Below, piece by piece: positions 1-8,932 of a stretch of 64,000 nucleotides of DNA; positions within the stretch are counted from its first letter, which is position 1, and each line of letters begins with the position of its first letter. The notes beneath the pieces were generated by a model. It saw nothing but the letters and a program-made list of their open reading frames with translations. It was not told the origin of the DNA and did not search any database. Both the position numbers and the translations under genes were made by a program. The stretch comes from Actinomycetes bacterium (GTDB taxonomy: Bacteria > Actinomycetota > Acidimicrobiia > Acidimicrobiales > RAAP-2), in the NCBI GenBank assembly GCA_021793515.1, contig JAJYSP010000006.1:30422-94421 (forward strand), read 5' to 3'.

Positions 1-573
1 AGTCGGCGTCGGCGTCGCCAGAGCACGCGCCACGTCGTCGCGGGTGATCAACCCGTCGCGTCCCGTTCCCGTCACGGTCGCGAGGTCGACCCCGTGCTGC
101 TTCGCGTAGAGCCGGACCGGCGGCGTCGACCGCACTGGTCGCGAAGAGGGTTCGACCGCTACGGGCGCGCCTGCGACCGGCGTTGCAACGACCGGTGCGG
201 CGGTGCGACGGCGCCGTCGCGTGACCGGAGCGTCGTCCTCGGCGACGCCGTAGCCCACGAGCACTGGTGTGCGCCCGGCCCCGACCGACGCCCCGGCCTC
301 GGGCGCGCTCGCCGGTGTGCTCGTCGTCGCGCCGTCAGTCTCGATGACGACCAACGGTTCGCCGACGGTCATCACGTCGCCGACGGCGCCGTGCAGCGCC
401 GTCACCGTCCCCGCGTAGGGGCTCGGCAACTCGACGGTCGCCTTCGCGGTCTCGATGTCTACCAGGGGCTGGTTCAGCGTGACCACGTCGCCGACGGCGA
501 CCTTCCACGCGACGATCTCGGCTTCGACGAGACCCTCGCCCACGTCGGGCAGCAGGAAGATCGATTCGCTCAC
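1..573 (-). CDS. Dihydrolipoamide acyltransferase (E2), N-terminal part
   Basis: This is the start of the E2 core subunit of a 2-oxoacid dehydrogenase complex; the gene runs off the left edge, so the acyltransferase domain is not visible. Translating the minus strand from a GTG at 573 gives a lipoyl domain with the lipoylated lysine in an ETAKA motif. An Ala/Thr/Pro-rich linker follows, then a peripheral subunit-binding domain (TGTGRDGLITRDDV) near the edge. The GTG overlaps the stop of the E1 beta gene (GTGA), so the two are translationally coupled in an E1 alpha-E1 beta-E2 operon. Whether the substrate is pyruvate or branched-chain keto acids cannot be decided from this fragment. Confidence 0.85.
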   Translation of the reverse strand, partial: MSESIFLLPDVGEGLVEAEIVAWKVAVGDVVTLNQPLVDIETAKATVELPSPYAGTVTALHGAVGDVMTVGEPLVVIETDGATTSTPASAPEAGASVGAGRTPVLVGYGVAEDDAPVTRRRRRTAAPVVATPVAGAPVAVEPSSRPVRSTPPVRLYAKQHGVDLATVTGTGRDGLITRDDVARALATPTPT

Positions 574-1556
574 TGGTCGTATCCCATCACTCGGTCAATT
601 GCGTCCATGACGCGGTCAACGCTCGGACGGTAGGCGTCCTCGATGCGCGACGGCGGGTACGGCACGTGGTAGGCACTCACGCGAGTACCGGGCGCGCGCA
701 ACGAGTAGAAGCAGCGCTCGGTCACCGCCGCGACGATCTCCGAGCCCACCGACGCGGCCGGCGGCGCCTCCTGGACGACGACGAGGCGACCCGTCTTGTC
801 CACCGAGTCGGCGATCGTGTCGAGGTCAAGCGGCGAGAGGCTGCGCGCGTCGATCACCTCGAGCGAGACGCCCTCTTCCGCCGCGACGTCGGCCGCGCGA
901 AGCGCGGTCTTGACCATGGAGCCCCAGGCCACGACGGAGACGTCCGTGCCCGGGCGACGCACGACGGCGTCGAATAGGCCGTACGGCGGGTTGTCGAGGT
1001 CGACGTCGCCCTTCTCCCAGTAGCGGCTCTTTGGTTCGCAGAAGATGATCGGGTCGTCATGCTCGACGGACTGCTGGATCATCCAGTAGGCGTCGTTGGG
1101 TGTCGAGCACACCACTACCCGCAGGCCGGCGGTGTGCACGAAGTAGGCCTCGGGACTCTCGGAGTGGTGCTCGATGGCACCGATGCCACCCTGGAAGGGG
1201 AGCCGGATGACCAAGCCCATCGTGTAGACGCCGGCCGAGCGCTTGTGGAGTTTGGCGACCTGGGAGACGATCTGGTCGAAGGCTGGGTAGACGAAGCCGT
1301 CGAACTGGATCTCCACCACGGTGCGGTAGCCCCGGATGGCCAGGCCGACCGAGGTCCCCACGATTGCCGATTCGGCGAGCGGGGCGTCGATCACGCGGTC
1401 CTCGCCGAAGTCCTTCTGCAGGCCGTCGGTGATCCGAAAGACCCCGCCCAGCTTGCCGATGTCCTCGCCCATTAAGAGGACCCTGCGGTCCTTCTCCATC
1501 GCTCGCCGCAGACCCTCGTTGAGGGCCTTGGCCATGGTCATGGACTGCTGTGTCAT
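570..1556 (-). CDS. 2-oxoacid dehydrogenase E1 component, beta subunit
   Basis: The 328-residue protein is the transketolase-like beta subunit of a heterotetrameric E1. It pairs with E1 alpha to bind thiamine diphosphate and decarboxylate the 2-oxoacid. The family pattern is clear: LMGEDIGKLGGVF near residue 30, the DAPLAESAIVG segment near 60, and the QIVSQVAKLH segment near 95. The C-terminal domain ends in a typical YHVPYPPSRIEDAY stretch. The start overlaps the E1 alpha stop (ATGA) and the stop overlaps the E2 start, so all three form one operon. The overall type is closest to actinobacterial BkdB/PdhB proteins, but the substrate is inferred. Confidence 0.93.
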   Translation of the reverse strand: MTQQSMTMAKALNEGLRRAMEKDRRVLLMGEDIGKLGGVFRITDGLQKDFGEDRVIDAPLAESAIVGTSVGLAIRGYRTVVEIQFDGFVYPAFDQIVSQVAKLHKRSAGVYTMGLVIRLPFQGGIGAIEHHSESPEAYFVHTAGLRVVVCSTPNDAYWMIQQSVEHDDPIIFCEPKSRYWEKGDVDLDNPPYGLFDAVVRRPGTDVSVVAWGSMVKTALRAADVAAEEGVSLEVIDARSLSPLDLDTIADSVDKTGRLVVVQEAPPAASVGSEIVAAVTERCFYSLRAPGTRVSAYHVPYPPSRIEDAYRPSVDRVMDAIDRVMGYDQ

Positions 1557-2620
1557 CAGTGACCCCCGCCGATCCCGAGTTCAATTATCTCGCGCCGACC
1601 GGCCTCGACGAGCGGGTGCGACTCGGCGTAGACGTGGTCGAACATCATCGTCGGGTCCGGCGCGTCCATCGCGAGGACGTCCTCGCGCAGTTGGAGTGCC
1701 AGTTGCTCGGCCTCGGCGGCGACCTCGTCGAAGGTCACCTTGTGCACGCCGAACTCGCGCGCGAGCAACGCCTTCACGCGCTCGATCGGGTCACGGTGAC
1801 GCCACACCTCGACTTCGGCGTCCACGCGGTAGCGGGTCGGGTCGTCGGAGGTGGTGTGCGCACCCATCCGGTAGGTGTAGGCCTCGATCAACGTTGGACC
1901 GCCGCCCGCTCGGGCGTTGTCGAGGGCGCGCTTGGCGACCTCGTACATCGCCAAGACGTCGTTGCCATCGACGCGCACGCCGGGGAAGCCGAAGCCGTGG
2001 GCGCGGTGGTAGAGCGGGATCTTGGTCTGCAACGACGTCGGCTCGGAGATCGCCCACTGGTTGTTCTGCAGGACAAAGACCACCGGGGCGTTGAACGACG
2101 CCGCCCAGACGAAGGACTCGAGGACGTCACCCTGACTGGACGCGCCGTCGCCGAAGAAGGTCATGACCGCCTCCTCCGCGCCGTCACGCTGGATGCCCAT
2201 CGCGTAACCGACGGCGTGCAGCGTCTGGTCGCCGAGCACCACCATGGGCAATGAGTGGCGGTACTGCTGGGGGTCCCAGCCCCCGGTCGTGGTCGCGCGA
2301 AAGATCCGCAGCATGTCGCGCGGTGGTACCCCGCGGGTCCACGCGACGCCGTGCTCGCGGTAACTCGGGAAGGAGAAGTCCATCGGGGCGAGCGCCCGGC
2401 CGGCGCCGATCTGGGCCGCCTCTTGGCCCTGGAGGGGCGCCCACAGCGCCAGCTGTCCCTGACGTTGGAGCGACGTCGACTCGTTGCAGAGTCGCCGCAC
2501 GATCACCATGTCTCGGTAGAAACCGAGGATCTCGTCGCGCCCGAGTTCACTGCCGTACTCGGGGTGGGAAATTCGCTCGCCCTCGGGGGTGAGCAGTTGG
2601 ACAAGCTCGTCACTGATCAT
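1556..2620 (-). CDS. 2-oxoacid dehydrogenase E1 component, alpha subunit
   Basis: This is the thiamine-diphosphate-binding alpha subunit of the E1 decarboxylase. The ThDP motif is visible as GDG at residues 157-159, ending in NN at 186-187. The flexible phosphorylation-loop-like region (YRMGAHTTSDDPTRYR) lies near residue 255. An ORF extends upstream to 2653, but I chose the ATG at 2620 because an AAGGAG lies six bases before it; this gives 354 residues, normal for the family. The N-terminus (VQLLTPEGERISHPEYG) resembles actinobacterial BkdA, so branched-chain keto acids are a likely substrate. The gene is divergent from the MFS transporter with a short promoter gap. Confidence 0.92.
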   Translation of the reverse strand: MISDELVQLLTPEGERISHPEYGSELGRDEILGFYRDMVIVRRLCNESTSLQRQGQLALWAPLQGQEAAQIGAGRALAPMDFSFPSYREHGVAWTRGVPPRDMLRIFRATTTGGWDPQQYRHSLPMVVLGDQTLHAVGYAMGIQRDGAEEAVMTFFGDGASSQGDVLESFVWAASFNAPVVFVLQNNQWAISEPTSLQTKIPLYHRAHGFGFPGVRVDGNDVLAMYEVAKRALDNARAGGGPTLIEAYTYRMGAHTTSDDPTRYRVDAEVEVWRHRDPIERVKALLAREFGVHKVTFDEVAAEAEQLALQLREDVLAMDAPDPTMMFDHVYAESHPLVEAGRREIIELGIGGGH

Positions 2621-2673
2621 CAACATCTCCTTCAGCCCGGCCCTTCGAAACAATAGTCCCGTACGATAAATGG

Positions 2674-3894
2674 ATGCCTCGGCTCTGGGTGGACGTGGGT
2701 CCGCTACGCCACCACCGTGACTTCCGCCTCCTCGTGAGCGGACAACTGGTCTCGCTCTTCGGCAGCAATCTCACCGTCGTGGCCGTTCCCTACCAGGTGT
2801 ACCGCGAGACCCACTCCAGTCTTTGGGTGGGTGTCGCGAGCCTCATCCAGCTCCCGGCGTTGATCGCCGGGTCACTCTGGGGTGGCGCCTTCGGCGACCG
2901 CTACGACCGACGCCACCTCTTCGTGCTCAGTTCGGTCGTGCTCGGCCTGCTGAGCGGCGCGCTCGCGCTCAACGCGAGCCCGACCCGGAGCCACTTCGTC
3001 GCGCTGCTCGTGCTCGCCGCCCTCGCCGCCGGCGCTGGCGGCTTCGCGGGTCCCATCCGCACGGCGACCATCCCGCTGCTCGTGGACGGTGACGAACTCG
3101 TGGCTGCCTATTCGATCAACCAGGTCATCGTGAACACCGCGACCATCGTCGGTACCGCGATCGCCGGCGTGCTGCTCGCCGCGGTCGGACTCGCGTCGTG
3201 CTACTGGATCGACGCAGGGACCTTCGCCGTGCTCGCCGCGGCCACCTCGCTCATGGCCCCGATACCCCCGAGCGGGGACCACGGCGGTGTCGCGGTACTG
3301 CGCGCGATCCGCGACGGCTTCCGCTACGTGCGCGAGAACCCGACTGCCCAGGCCGTCTACCTGATCGACCTGAACGCCATGGTCTTCGGTCTGCCGCGCG
3401 CCCTCTTCCCGGCCGTGGCGCTGACCGTCTATCACGGCGGGCCGCGTGTGCTCGGGCTGCTCTACGCGGCGCCCGGCGTCGGCGCCCTCGTCATGGCCGT
3501 GGCGACGGGCTGGATCGCCCACGTTCGCCGTCGCGGCCGACTCGTCGTGCTGGTCGTGGTGCTCTGGGGCGCAGCCATGGCGGTCTTCGGTGCGGTTCAC
3601 GTGATCGCAATCGGTCTGGGCTGTCTCGCAGTCGCGGGTGCGGCCGACGTCATCTCAACGGTGCTGCGCAACACGATCCTGCAGAACGCGATCACCGACG
3701 AGTACCGAAGCCGCATCTCAGCGATCCAGCTCGCCGTCGTGACCGGCGGCCCACGTCTAGGGGACCTCGAGTCGGGCGCGGTGGCCAACCTCGTCTCCAC
3801 GGAGTTCTCGATCGTCTCGGGTGGACTCGCGTGCATCGTCGGCGCCTGGCTACTAGTGCGCTGGCGACCGGCCTTCTGGCGCGACTCGGCGTGA
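2674..3894 (+). CDS. MFS transporter (EntS-like exporter family)
   Basis: The 406-residue protein is a polytopic membrane transporter with about 12 hydrophobic segments. The N-terminal pattern (FRLLVSGQLVSLFGSNLTVVA) and the loop motif GDRYDRRH between TM2 and TM3 are typical of the MFS_3/EntS-like branch, whose members often export siderophores or drugs. No substrate can be assigned here. It starts 20 bases from the E1 alpha ORF in a divergent arrangement. Its last 42 bases overlap the 3' end of the convergent rlmN gene, so both reading frames are used there. Confidence 0.88.
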   Translation: MPRLWVDVGPLRHHRDFRLLVSGQLVSLFGSNLTVVAVPYQVYRETHSSLWVGVASLIQLPALIAGSLWGGAFGDRYDRRHLFVLSSVVLGLLSGALALNASPTRSHFVALLVLAALAAGAGGFAGPIRTATIPLLVDGDELVAAYSINQVIVNTATIVGTAIAGVLLAAVGLASCYWIDAGTFAVLAAATSLMAPIPPSGDHGGVAVLRAIRDGFRYVRENPTAQAVYLIDLNAMVFGLPRALFPAVALTVYHGGPRVLGLLYAAPGVGALVMAVATGWIAHVRRRGRLVVLVVVLWGAAMAVFGAVHVIAIGLGCLAVAGAADVISTVLRNTILQNAITDEYRSRISAIQLAVVTGGPRLGDLESGAVANLVSTEFSIVSGGLACIVGAWLLVRWRPAFWRDSA

Positions 3895-4923
3895 ACGGAT
3901 CGTCACCGACCGCTTCGCGTTGGTGACCGCGGCCAGTTGGCCGCAGGCCGCGTCGATCGAACGGCCGCGAGTATTGCGCACGGTCGCGTTGACCCCACGC
4001 GCGACCAGTCCGTCGCGAAACGCGCGCACCCGCTCGGGCGTCGAACCGCGCACCAGGTAACCGGGTGTCGGGTTGAGTGGGATGAGGTTCACGTGCGCGC
4101 GCAGTCCCGACGCGTAGTCCACGAGCTCGTCGCGGGCCCGATCGGTGTCGTTGACGCCGTCGATGAGGGCCCACTCGAAGCTGATCCGTCGCCCCGTCGC
4201 GTCGACCCACCGTTCGCAGGCCTCGTAGAGCCGCGCGAGTGGGTAGCGCCGGTTGAGCGGCACGAGCGAGTCACGGGTCTCGTCGTTCGCCGCGTGCAGG
4301 CTCACCGCGAGAGTGATTGGTAGGCCCTCCTCAGCGAGTCGCTCGATTCCCGGCACGACGCCGACGGTCGAGACCGTCAGGTGACGCGCACTCAGACCAC
4401 GCGCGTCGTGCAACCGTCGAACGACCTCCACGGTGACCCGGTAGTTAGCCAACGGCTCACCCATCCCCATGAAGACCACGTTGGAGAGTCGCCGCGGCGC
4501 GGCGGCGCGCGTCGCATAGAGCACCTGCTCGACGACCTCACCCACCGTGAGCTGGCGGGTGAAGCCGGCCTGGCCCGTGGCGCAGAACGTGCAGCCCATC
4601 GCGCACCCGGCCTGGCTGGATACGCACACCGTCACCCGGTCGTCGTAGACCATCAGGACCGTCTCAATCGTCGCCCCGTCAGCGAGCTCGAAGACCCACT
4701 TGCGCGTGGAGCCGTGGTCGCTCGCGACGTCGGCGCGGGGTGTCAGGGTCGAGGGGAAGCGAGTCGCCAGGCTCGCGCGAAGTCCGGCGGGCACCGTCGT
4801 GACGTCGGCGAGGGCGCGACCCTCGACCCAGAGTCCTCGCCACAACTGGTCGGTGCGGAACCGGGGCTCGCCCTCGAGCAGGGCCGCGAGCCCGTCACGG
4901 TCGAAGTCGTAGAGCGAAGCCAC
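3853..4923 (-). CDS. rlmN: 23S rRNA (adenine2503-C2)-methyltransferase RlmN
   Basis: RlmN is a radical SAM enzyme that methylates A2503 of 23S rRNA and, in known members, A37 of some tRNAs. The iron-sulfur cluster motif CxxxCxxC is at Cys107, Cys111 and Cys114. The mono-methylated catalytic cysteine near the C-terminus is visible at Cys327 within DAACGQL. The motif VFMGMGEPLANY follows the cluster region as expected. At 356 residues the length is normal. The gene overlaps the end of the MFS gene tail to tail. It lacks the Arg/Ser pattern of resistance-type Cfr, as far as I can judge by eye. Confidence 0.94.
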   Translation of the reverse strand: MASLYDFDRDGLAALLEGEPRFRTDQLWRGLWVEGRALADVTTVPAGLRASLATRFPSTLTPRADVASDHGSTRKWVFELADGATIETVLMVYDDRVTVCVSSQAGCAMGCTFCATGQAGFTRQLTVGEVVEQVLYATRAAAPRRLSNVVFMGMGEPLANYRVTVEVVRRLHDARGLSARHLTVSTVGVVPGIERLAEEGLPITLAVSLHAANDETRDSLVPLNRRYPLARLYEACERWVDATGRRISFEWALIDGVNDTDRARDELVDYASGLRAHVNLIPLNPTPGYLVRGSTPERVRAFRDGLVARGVNATVRNTRGRSIDAACGQLAAVTNAKRSVTIRSRRVAPEGRSPAH

Positions 4924-5017
4924 GGGTCCACGCTAGGCGCCTGAACGTTGGGGTCGGCAATCTCTGCTTGACTCGATGACGGACACCGGCGTGGTCCGGT
5001 TACTCGAGGAGCTAGTC

Positions 5018-5794
5018 ATGGAACTGAACAACACATCGGCGGTCGTCACGGGGGGCGCATCGGGACTCGGCGAGGCGACAGCGCGCGCACTCGCTGCGCG
5101 TGGCGTGAAGGTCGTCGTCGCGGACCTGAACGACGGGCGCGGCGCCGAGATCGCCACCGAGATCGGTGGTGCCTACGCGCACTGCGACGTCACTGACACC
5201 GACCAGGTCATCGCCGCCATCGAGGCGGCGAGCGCCATGGCGCCGCTGTGGTCAACCGTCAACTGCGCCGGCATCGGCTGGGCGACACGGACGATCGGCA
5301 AGGACGGCGAGTACGCGTCGGCCCACGACCTCGACCTCTACCGCAAGGTGATCGAGATCAACCTGATCGGAACCTTCAACGTCTGCCGGCTCGCGGCGAC
5401 CAAGATGAGCCACAACGACCCCGACGTAGACGGGCTGCGCGGTGCAATCGTCAACACGGCCTCGGTCGCGGCCGAGGACGGCCAGATCGGTCAGGTCGCC
5501 TACTCGTCCTCCAAGGGTGGCATCGTCGGCCTCACGCTGCCACTCGCACGTGACCTCGCGGCCATCGGGGTGCGCGCCAACTGCATCCTGCCGGGCCTCA
5601 TCGACACGCCCATCTACGGCACCGGGCCCCAGTCCGACGAGTTCAAGGCCCGCCTCGGCGCTGGTGTGCTCTTCCCCAAGCGACTCGGACATGCGAGCGA
5701 GTACGCGTCCCTCGCCGTCGAGTTGCTCGCCAACAGCTACATGAACGCCGAGTCGATCCGCATCGACGCCGGCATCCGGATGCAGCCGAAATAG
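5018..5794 (+). CDS. Short-chain dehydrogenase/reductase (HSD17B10-like)
   Basis: This 258-residue NAD(P)-dependent SDR starts with a TGGASGLG cofactor-binding motif at residues 11-18. It has the NCAG motif near residue 85 and a YxxxK catalytic pair at Tyr162 and Lys166. The acidic residue after the second strand (VVVADLND) favours NAD(H). The layout resembles 3-hydroxyacyl-CoA dehydrogenase type 2, an enzyme of fatty-acid and branched-chain degradation, which would suit the keto-acid dehydrogenase nearby, but this is inference. I chose the ATG at 5018, preceded by GAGGAG, over the in-frame ATG at 4976. Confidence 0.9.
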   Translation: MELNNTSAVVTGGASGLGEATARALAARGVKVVVADLNDGRGAEIATEIGGAYAHCDVTDTDQVIAAIEAASAMAPLWSTVNCAGIGWATRTIGKDGEYASAHDLDLYRKVIEINLIGTFNVCRLAATKMSHNDPDVDGLRGAIVNTASVAAEDGQIGQVAYSSSKGGIVGLTLPLARDLAAIGVRANCILPGLIDTPIYGTGPQSDEFKARLGAGVLFPKRLGHASEYASLAVELLANSYMNAESIRIDAGIRMQPK

Positions 5795-5795
5795 T

Positions 5796-7376
5796 TCAAC
5801 CCGCGAGGTCGCGACGGGCGAACCACCCGATCGCGACCGCCAGCGCGGTGGCGCCCATCACCACGAACCCCGCTACTGTGCCCCAGTTGGGCGCGACCGC
5901 GGGTACCAGTCGCGCGTAGTGGTAGATCGAAGCGTCCACGACCGCCGCGGGCCAGTGCAATGGCGGACCGAGGACAGCGTCGAGATAGCTGAGCGCAAGC
6001 AGTCCGCTCAAGGTGACCTGCACCAATCGGGGTACGAGTGCGACGGCCAATGCCGCCGCACCGAGCACCAGGGGCACCTCGGTGAGCGCGTTGGTCGTAG
6101 CGGCGAGTGCCGTCGGCAACGACAGCGACGAGCCACCCGACCCGACGCCGACCCAAATACCCACCGCCGTCACGACGGCCACGAGAACGGCGCCGACGGC
6201 CGCGACAACGCTCGTCGACCCGAGCCAGGCTCGTCGCCCGGCGCCGTTACCCAGGGGCAGCTCGAGACGCCCCGACACGGCGTCCGCGCCCACCGTGGCG
6301 ACCACTGACACGACGAAGAACCCGAGCCCGAGGGCGAGGAACGTGCCGATCTCGCCCACGTAGCCGCGCACCGAGACCAACTGACCGAGGTGCCAGCGGT
6401 TCAGGAGTTGGGTGAAGGACCGGTCGGTGCGGCCGAAGGTGACCAACGCGTTGGTGAGGTAGCCGATCACGAGACCCACCACGCCCGTCACGACGAGCCA
6501 GACGATGAGTGTGCTCGCGAGCTCGCGCCAAGCGAAGCGCCACGGCGAGGTGAGCAGCGCGGGCCGTAGGGTCCCGCGGTCGCTGCGCCGCCACCACGCC
6601 GACCCGACGTCGCGGCGGCTCGCGATCGGTGCGAGCACCGCCACGACGAGTACCGGGGCGACGAGGAGTGGCGCCAACCAGATGGCCTCGTGATGTTGGA
6701 AGGCCCCGACACGCTCGAGCCACCCGAAGGGTGTGAGTGTCGCCAACCACGACCCGTTGGTCGATGCGTCGGCCACCATGCGCGCGAGGTACCCCACGCC
6801 GACCGCACCGAGGGCCATCTGGGAGGCCGAACGACGCGGGGCGAGCAGCTCGGAGGCTACGAGGCCGGTCGCCTGGGCGCACCAGGCAAGGCCCGTCAGC
6901 CCGGCACCGTAGAGGGCGCTATCGAGGACCCGTTGGCCATTGAAGACCAGTGCGGCGAAGACGGCGAGACCCACCGCGACCCCGCTAAGGGCGAGCACGC
7001 CGACGGTCTCACGGTAAACGATCGCGCGCGCGACCCGCTCGACGACGAGCAGGTCCCAGGTGCCGGTGTCCTCGGCCCCCCGGGTGACGCGCGTCGCTGC
7101 GAGCGCGGCCCAGATCGCGACGGCGAGGGTGACCACGATGCCAACCTTCCACAGCACGTACGCGCCGGCACTGTCTAAGCCGGTGAAGTTGCCGTAGAGC
7201 GCCCGGAAGGCCGGATTGCGTAGCAGCGCCGAGACGCCGGTCAGCGCCAGCGCGCCGCCGCTGATGTTGTAGGTGGCCACGGCCACCGTGACGATCACGA
7301 CGAGCAGCGCGGCCATCACCACCGTGGTGAGGCGAATCTGACGCCAGGTGACCCCGCGGGCGGAGCGAGGACCCAT
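5796..7376 (-). CDS. ABC transporter permease (COG3559-like exporter)
   Basis: The 526-residue protein has about 12 membrane segments in two similar halves, so it is a fused ABC-2 type permease rather than a half-size one. The organisation matches the family annotated as putative exporter of polyketide antibiotics (TnrB-like). The substrate is unknown and no biosynthetic genes lie nearby. Its start abuts the stop of the upstream ATPase gene (7377), so the pair is co-transcribed and very likely forms one transporter. Confidence 0.85.
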   Translation of the reverse strand: MGPRSARGVTWRQIRLTTVVMAALLVVIVTVAVATYNISGGALALTGVSALLRNPAFRALYGNFTGLDSAGAYVLWKVGIVVTLAVAIWAALAATRVTRGAEDTGTWDLLVVERVARAIVYRETVGVLALSGVAVGLAVFAALVFNGQRVLDSALYGAGLTGLAWCAQATGLVASELLAPRRSASQMALGAVGVGYLARMVADASTNGSWLATLTPFGWLERVGAFQHHEAIWLAPLLVAPVLVVAVLAPIASRRDVGSAWWRRSDRGTLRPALLTSPWRFAWRELASTLIVWLVVTGVVGLVIGYLTNALVTFGRTDRSFTQLLNRWHLGQLVSVRGYVGEIGTFLALGLGFFVVSVVATVGADAVSGRLELPLGNGAGRRAWLGSTSVVAAVGAVLVAVVTAVGIWVGVGSGGSSLSLPTALAATTNALTEVPLVLGAAALAVALVPRLVQVTLSGLLALSYLDAVLGPPLHWPAAVVDASIYHYARLVPAVAPNWGTVAGFVVMGATALAVAIGWFARRDLAG

Positions 7377-8255
7377 CTACCCGCGCGACTCGTCGTAGTA
7401 CGAGAGGAAGATCTCCTCGAGACTCGACTCGTGAGTGCGCATCGACGTGACCCTGCCCCGAGCGAGCACGGCGAGCAACGGCTCGAGTGGCCCGATCACC
7501 CGGACGCGGACCTCGTCGCCCTCGCGCGACACGATGCTCACTCCCGGTATCGAGGTCAGATCGTCGAACTCCCCCGCCACGTCGATCTCCACACCCACGA
7601 CCTCACGGAGTTCGTCGATCGCCGACACGGTCACGAGACGCCCGTCGCGGATCATCGCGACGCGTTCACAGAGGTGCTGCACCTCGGCGAGGATGTGCGA
7701 GCTGAGTAGGACCGCCTGGCCCCGCGCCTGGGCCTCGAGCACGCAGTCACGAAAGACCCGCTCCATCAACGGGTCGAGTCCCGCGGTCGGCTCATCGAGC
7801 AGCAGCACGGGCGCGCGAGTCGAAAACGCACTGATCAAGGCCACCTTCTGACGATTCCCCTTCGAGTACGCCCGTATCCGCTTGGCCGGGTCGAGCTCGA
7901 AACGTTCGACCAGGTCGTTGCGGTAGGCCGCGTCGACCTCGCCGTGCAGGGACCCCAGCAACGTAATGACCTCGAGCCCGGTGAGCTGAGGCCAGAGCGC
8001 CACCTCGCCGGGCACGTACGCGACGGCGCGGCGAGCCGGCGTGGAACCGGCGCGATGGCCAAGGATGGACGCGGTGCCCGAGGTTGGGTGCAAGAGCCCG
8101 AGCAGCAGTCGCAGGGTAGTGGTCTTGCCGGCACCGTTCGGACCGAGGAAGCCGACCACCTCACCGGCGTCGACCGCGAGGCTCAGTCCCTCAACGGCCT
8201 TGGTCGGTCCAAAGTGCTTGGAGAGGCGAACCGCCTCGAGAGCGTGACCGGGCAC
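7377..8255 (-). CDS. ABC transporter ATP-binding protein
   Basis: This is the 292-residue nucleotide-binding subunit that powers the permease encoded directly downstream. Visible motifs are Walker A (GPNGAGKTTT, residues about 39-48), a Walker B of VLLLDEPTAGLD, the H-loop (SSHIL), and a divergent signature sequence (YSKGNRQK) as in DrrA/CcmA-type export ATPases. The C-terminal 80 residues form the usual extra domain of drug-export ATPases. Translation starts at a GTG. Confidence 0.9.
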   Translation of the reverse strand: MPGHALEAVRLSKHFGPTKAVEGLSLAVDAGEVVGFLGPNGAGKTTTLRLLLGLLHPTSGTASILGHRAGSTPARRAVAYVPGEVALWPQLTGLEVITLLGSLHGEVDAAYRNDLVERFELDPAKRIRAYSKGNRQKVALISAFSTRAPVLLLDEPTAGLDPLMERVFRDCVLEAQARGQAVLLSSHILAEVQHLCERVAMIRDGRLVTVSAIDELREVVGVEIDVAGEFDDLTSIPGVSIVSREGDEVRVRVIGPLEPLLAVLARGRVTSMRTHESSLEEIFLSYYDESRG

Positions 8256-8275
8256 GACTGCAATCTATCGGACGC

Positions 8276-8322
8276 CATGACGCGCCCGGAACCCGATCAA
8301 GTCGGGACCCGAGCGCGTCATG
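8276..8322. terminator. Hairpin between Ig-like gene and ABC ATPase gene
   Basis: Ten-base arms CATGACGCGC and GCGCGTCATG enclose a further short paired core. It lies just downstream of the anchored Ig-like gene that ends the cupredoxin operon. There is no U-tract, so it may be a transcript-end stabiliser rather than a classical intrinsic terminator. Confidence 0.4.
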
Positions 8323-8359
8323 TCCTGTGTTCCTACGCGCACGCAATGCGCGGGCTAGT

Positions 8360-8932
8360 TCAGCGAGCGGTCTTCACCGGCCCCTGCTGCACGCGAACGA
8401 CCAACGCGATGAGCGTCAGCCAGACGCCGATCACCAGCGAGAGCAACACCAGCACCGTCCATCGGCCGATCAGGCCGTCGGGTCGCAGACTCTCCACCGC
8501 GCCCGCGAACGGGTCGGTGCGTGCGGCCTGGACCGTCAGCGACGTCGTCGCGAGAACCGCACCGGAACTATCCACCGCTGAGGCCTCGAAGTTCTGTGTA
8601 CCGGCCCACGTCGGCTGGTACACAATCGTGGCGACCCCGGCTGCGTTGGTCGTCGCCGTGCCGATCTCCAGCAGCGGGGCACCGGCGAACTCCTCGACGT
8701 GCACGTAGAAGTTGACCGTCGTGTCCGCCATTGGCGCGGCGGACGCGTTGGCGACCTGGGCCGTCAGCTCGACACCGCGCTGTGACGCGGGACTACCCGA
8801 CGTCAGGGCGAGCGTCGAACCTGTGGAGGCTGCCGCCGGCAGGGCGGCCGCCGCGACGCTGAGCAGCACCACGCCGCCCAACCCCGCGAGTGCGCGCGTT
8901 GCGAGACGAGAGAAATTGGCTACTGATATCAC
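8360..8932 (-). CDS. Membrane-anchored Ig-like domain protein, last gene of the cupredoxin operon
   Basis: A GTG at 8932 overlaps the stop of the NrfD gene (GTGA) and follows an AGGAGG, giving 190 residues. The protein has an N-terminal signal peptide (hydrophobic stretch ending in AAALPAAAS), then one bacterial Ig/CARDB-like beta-sandwich domain rich in Thr, Ala and Val. A single C-terminal transmembrane helix and a short basic tail (VRVQQGPVKTAR) follow. Most of it should therefore face outside the cell, tethered to the membrane. No Cys or His cluster is seen, so a structural role for the electron-transfer complex encoded upstream is more likely than cofactor binding. The function is inferred only from position. 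Confidence 0.75.
   Translation of the reverse strand: MISVANFSRLATRALAGLGGVVLLSVAAAALPAAASTGSTLALTSGSPASQRGVELTAQVANASAAPMADTTVNFYVHVEEFAGAPLLEIGTATTNAAGVATIVYQPTWAGTQNFEASAVDSSGAVLATTSLTVQAARTDPFAGAVESLRPDGLIGRWTVLVLLSLVIGVWLTLIALVVRVQQGPVKTAR

Noticed and set aside
3198..3926. Second long plus-strand frame within the MFS gene
   Set aside because: It is an Arg-rich shadow frame of the transporter gene, without membrane segments.
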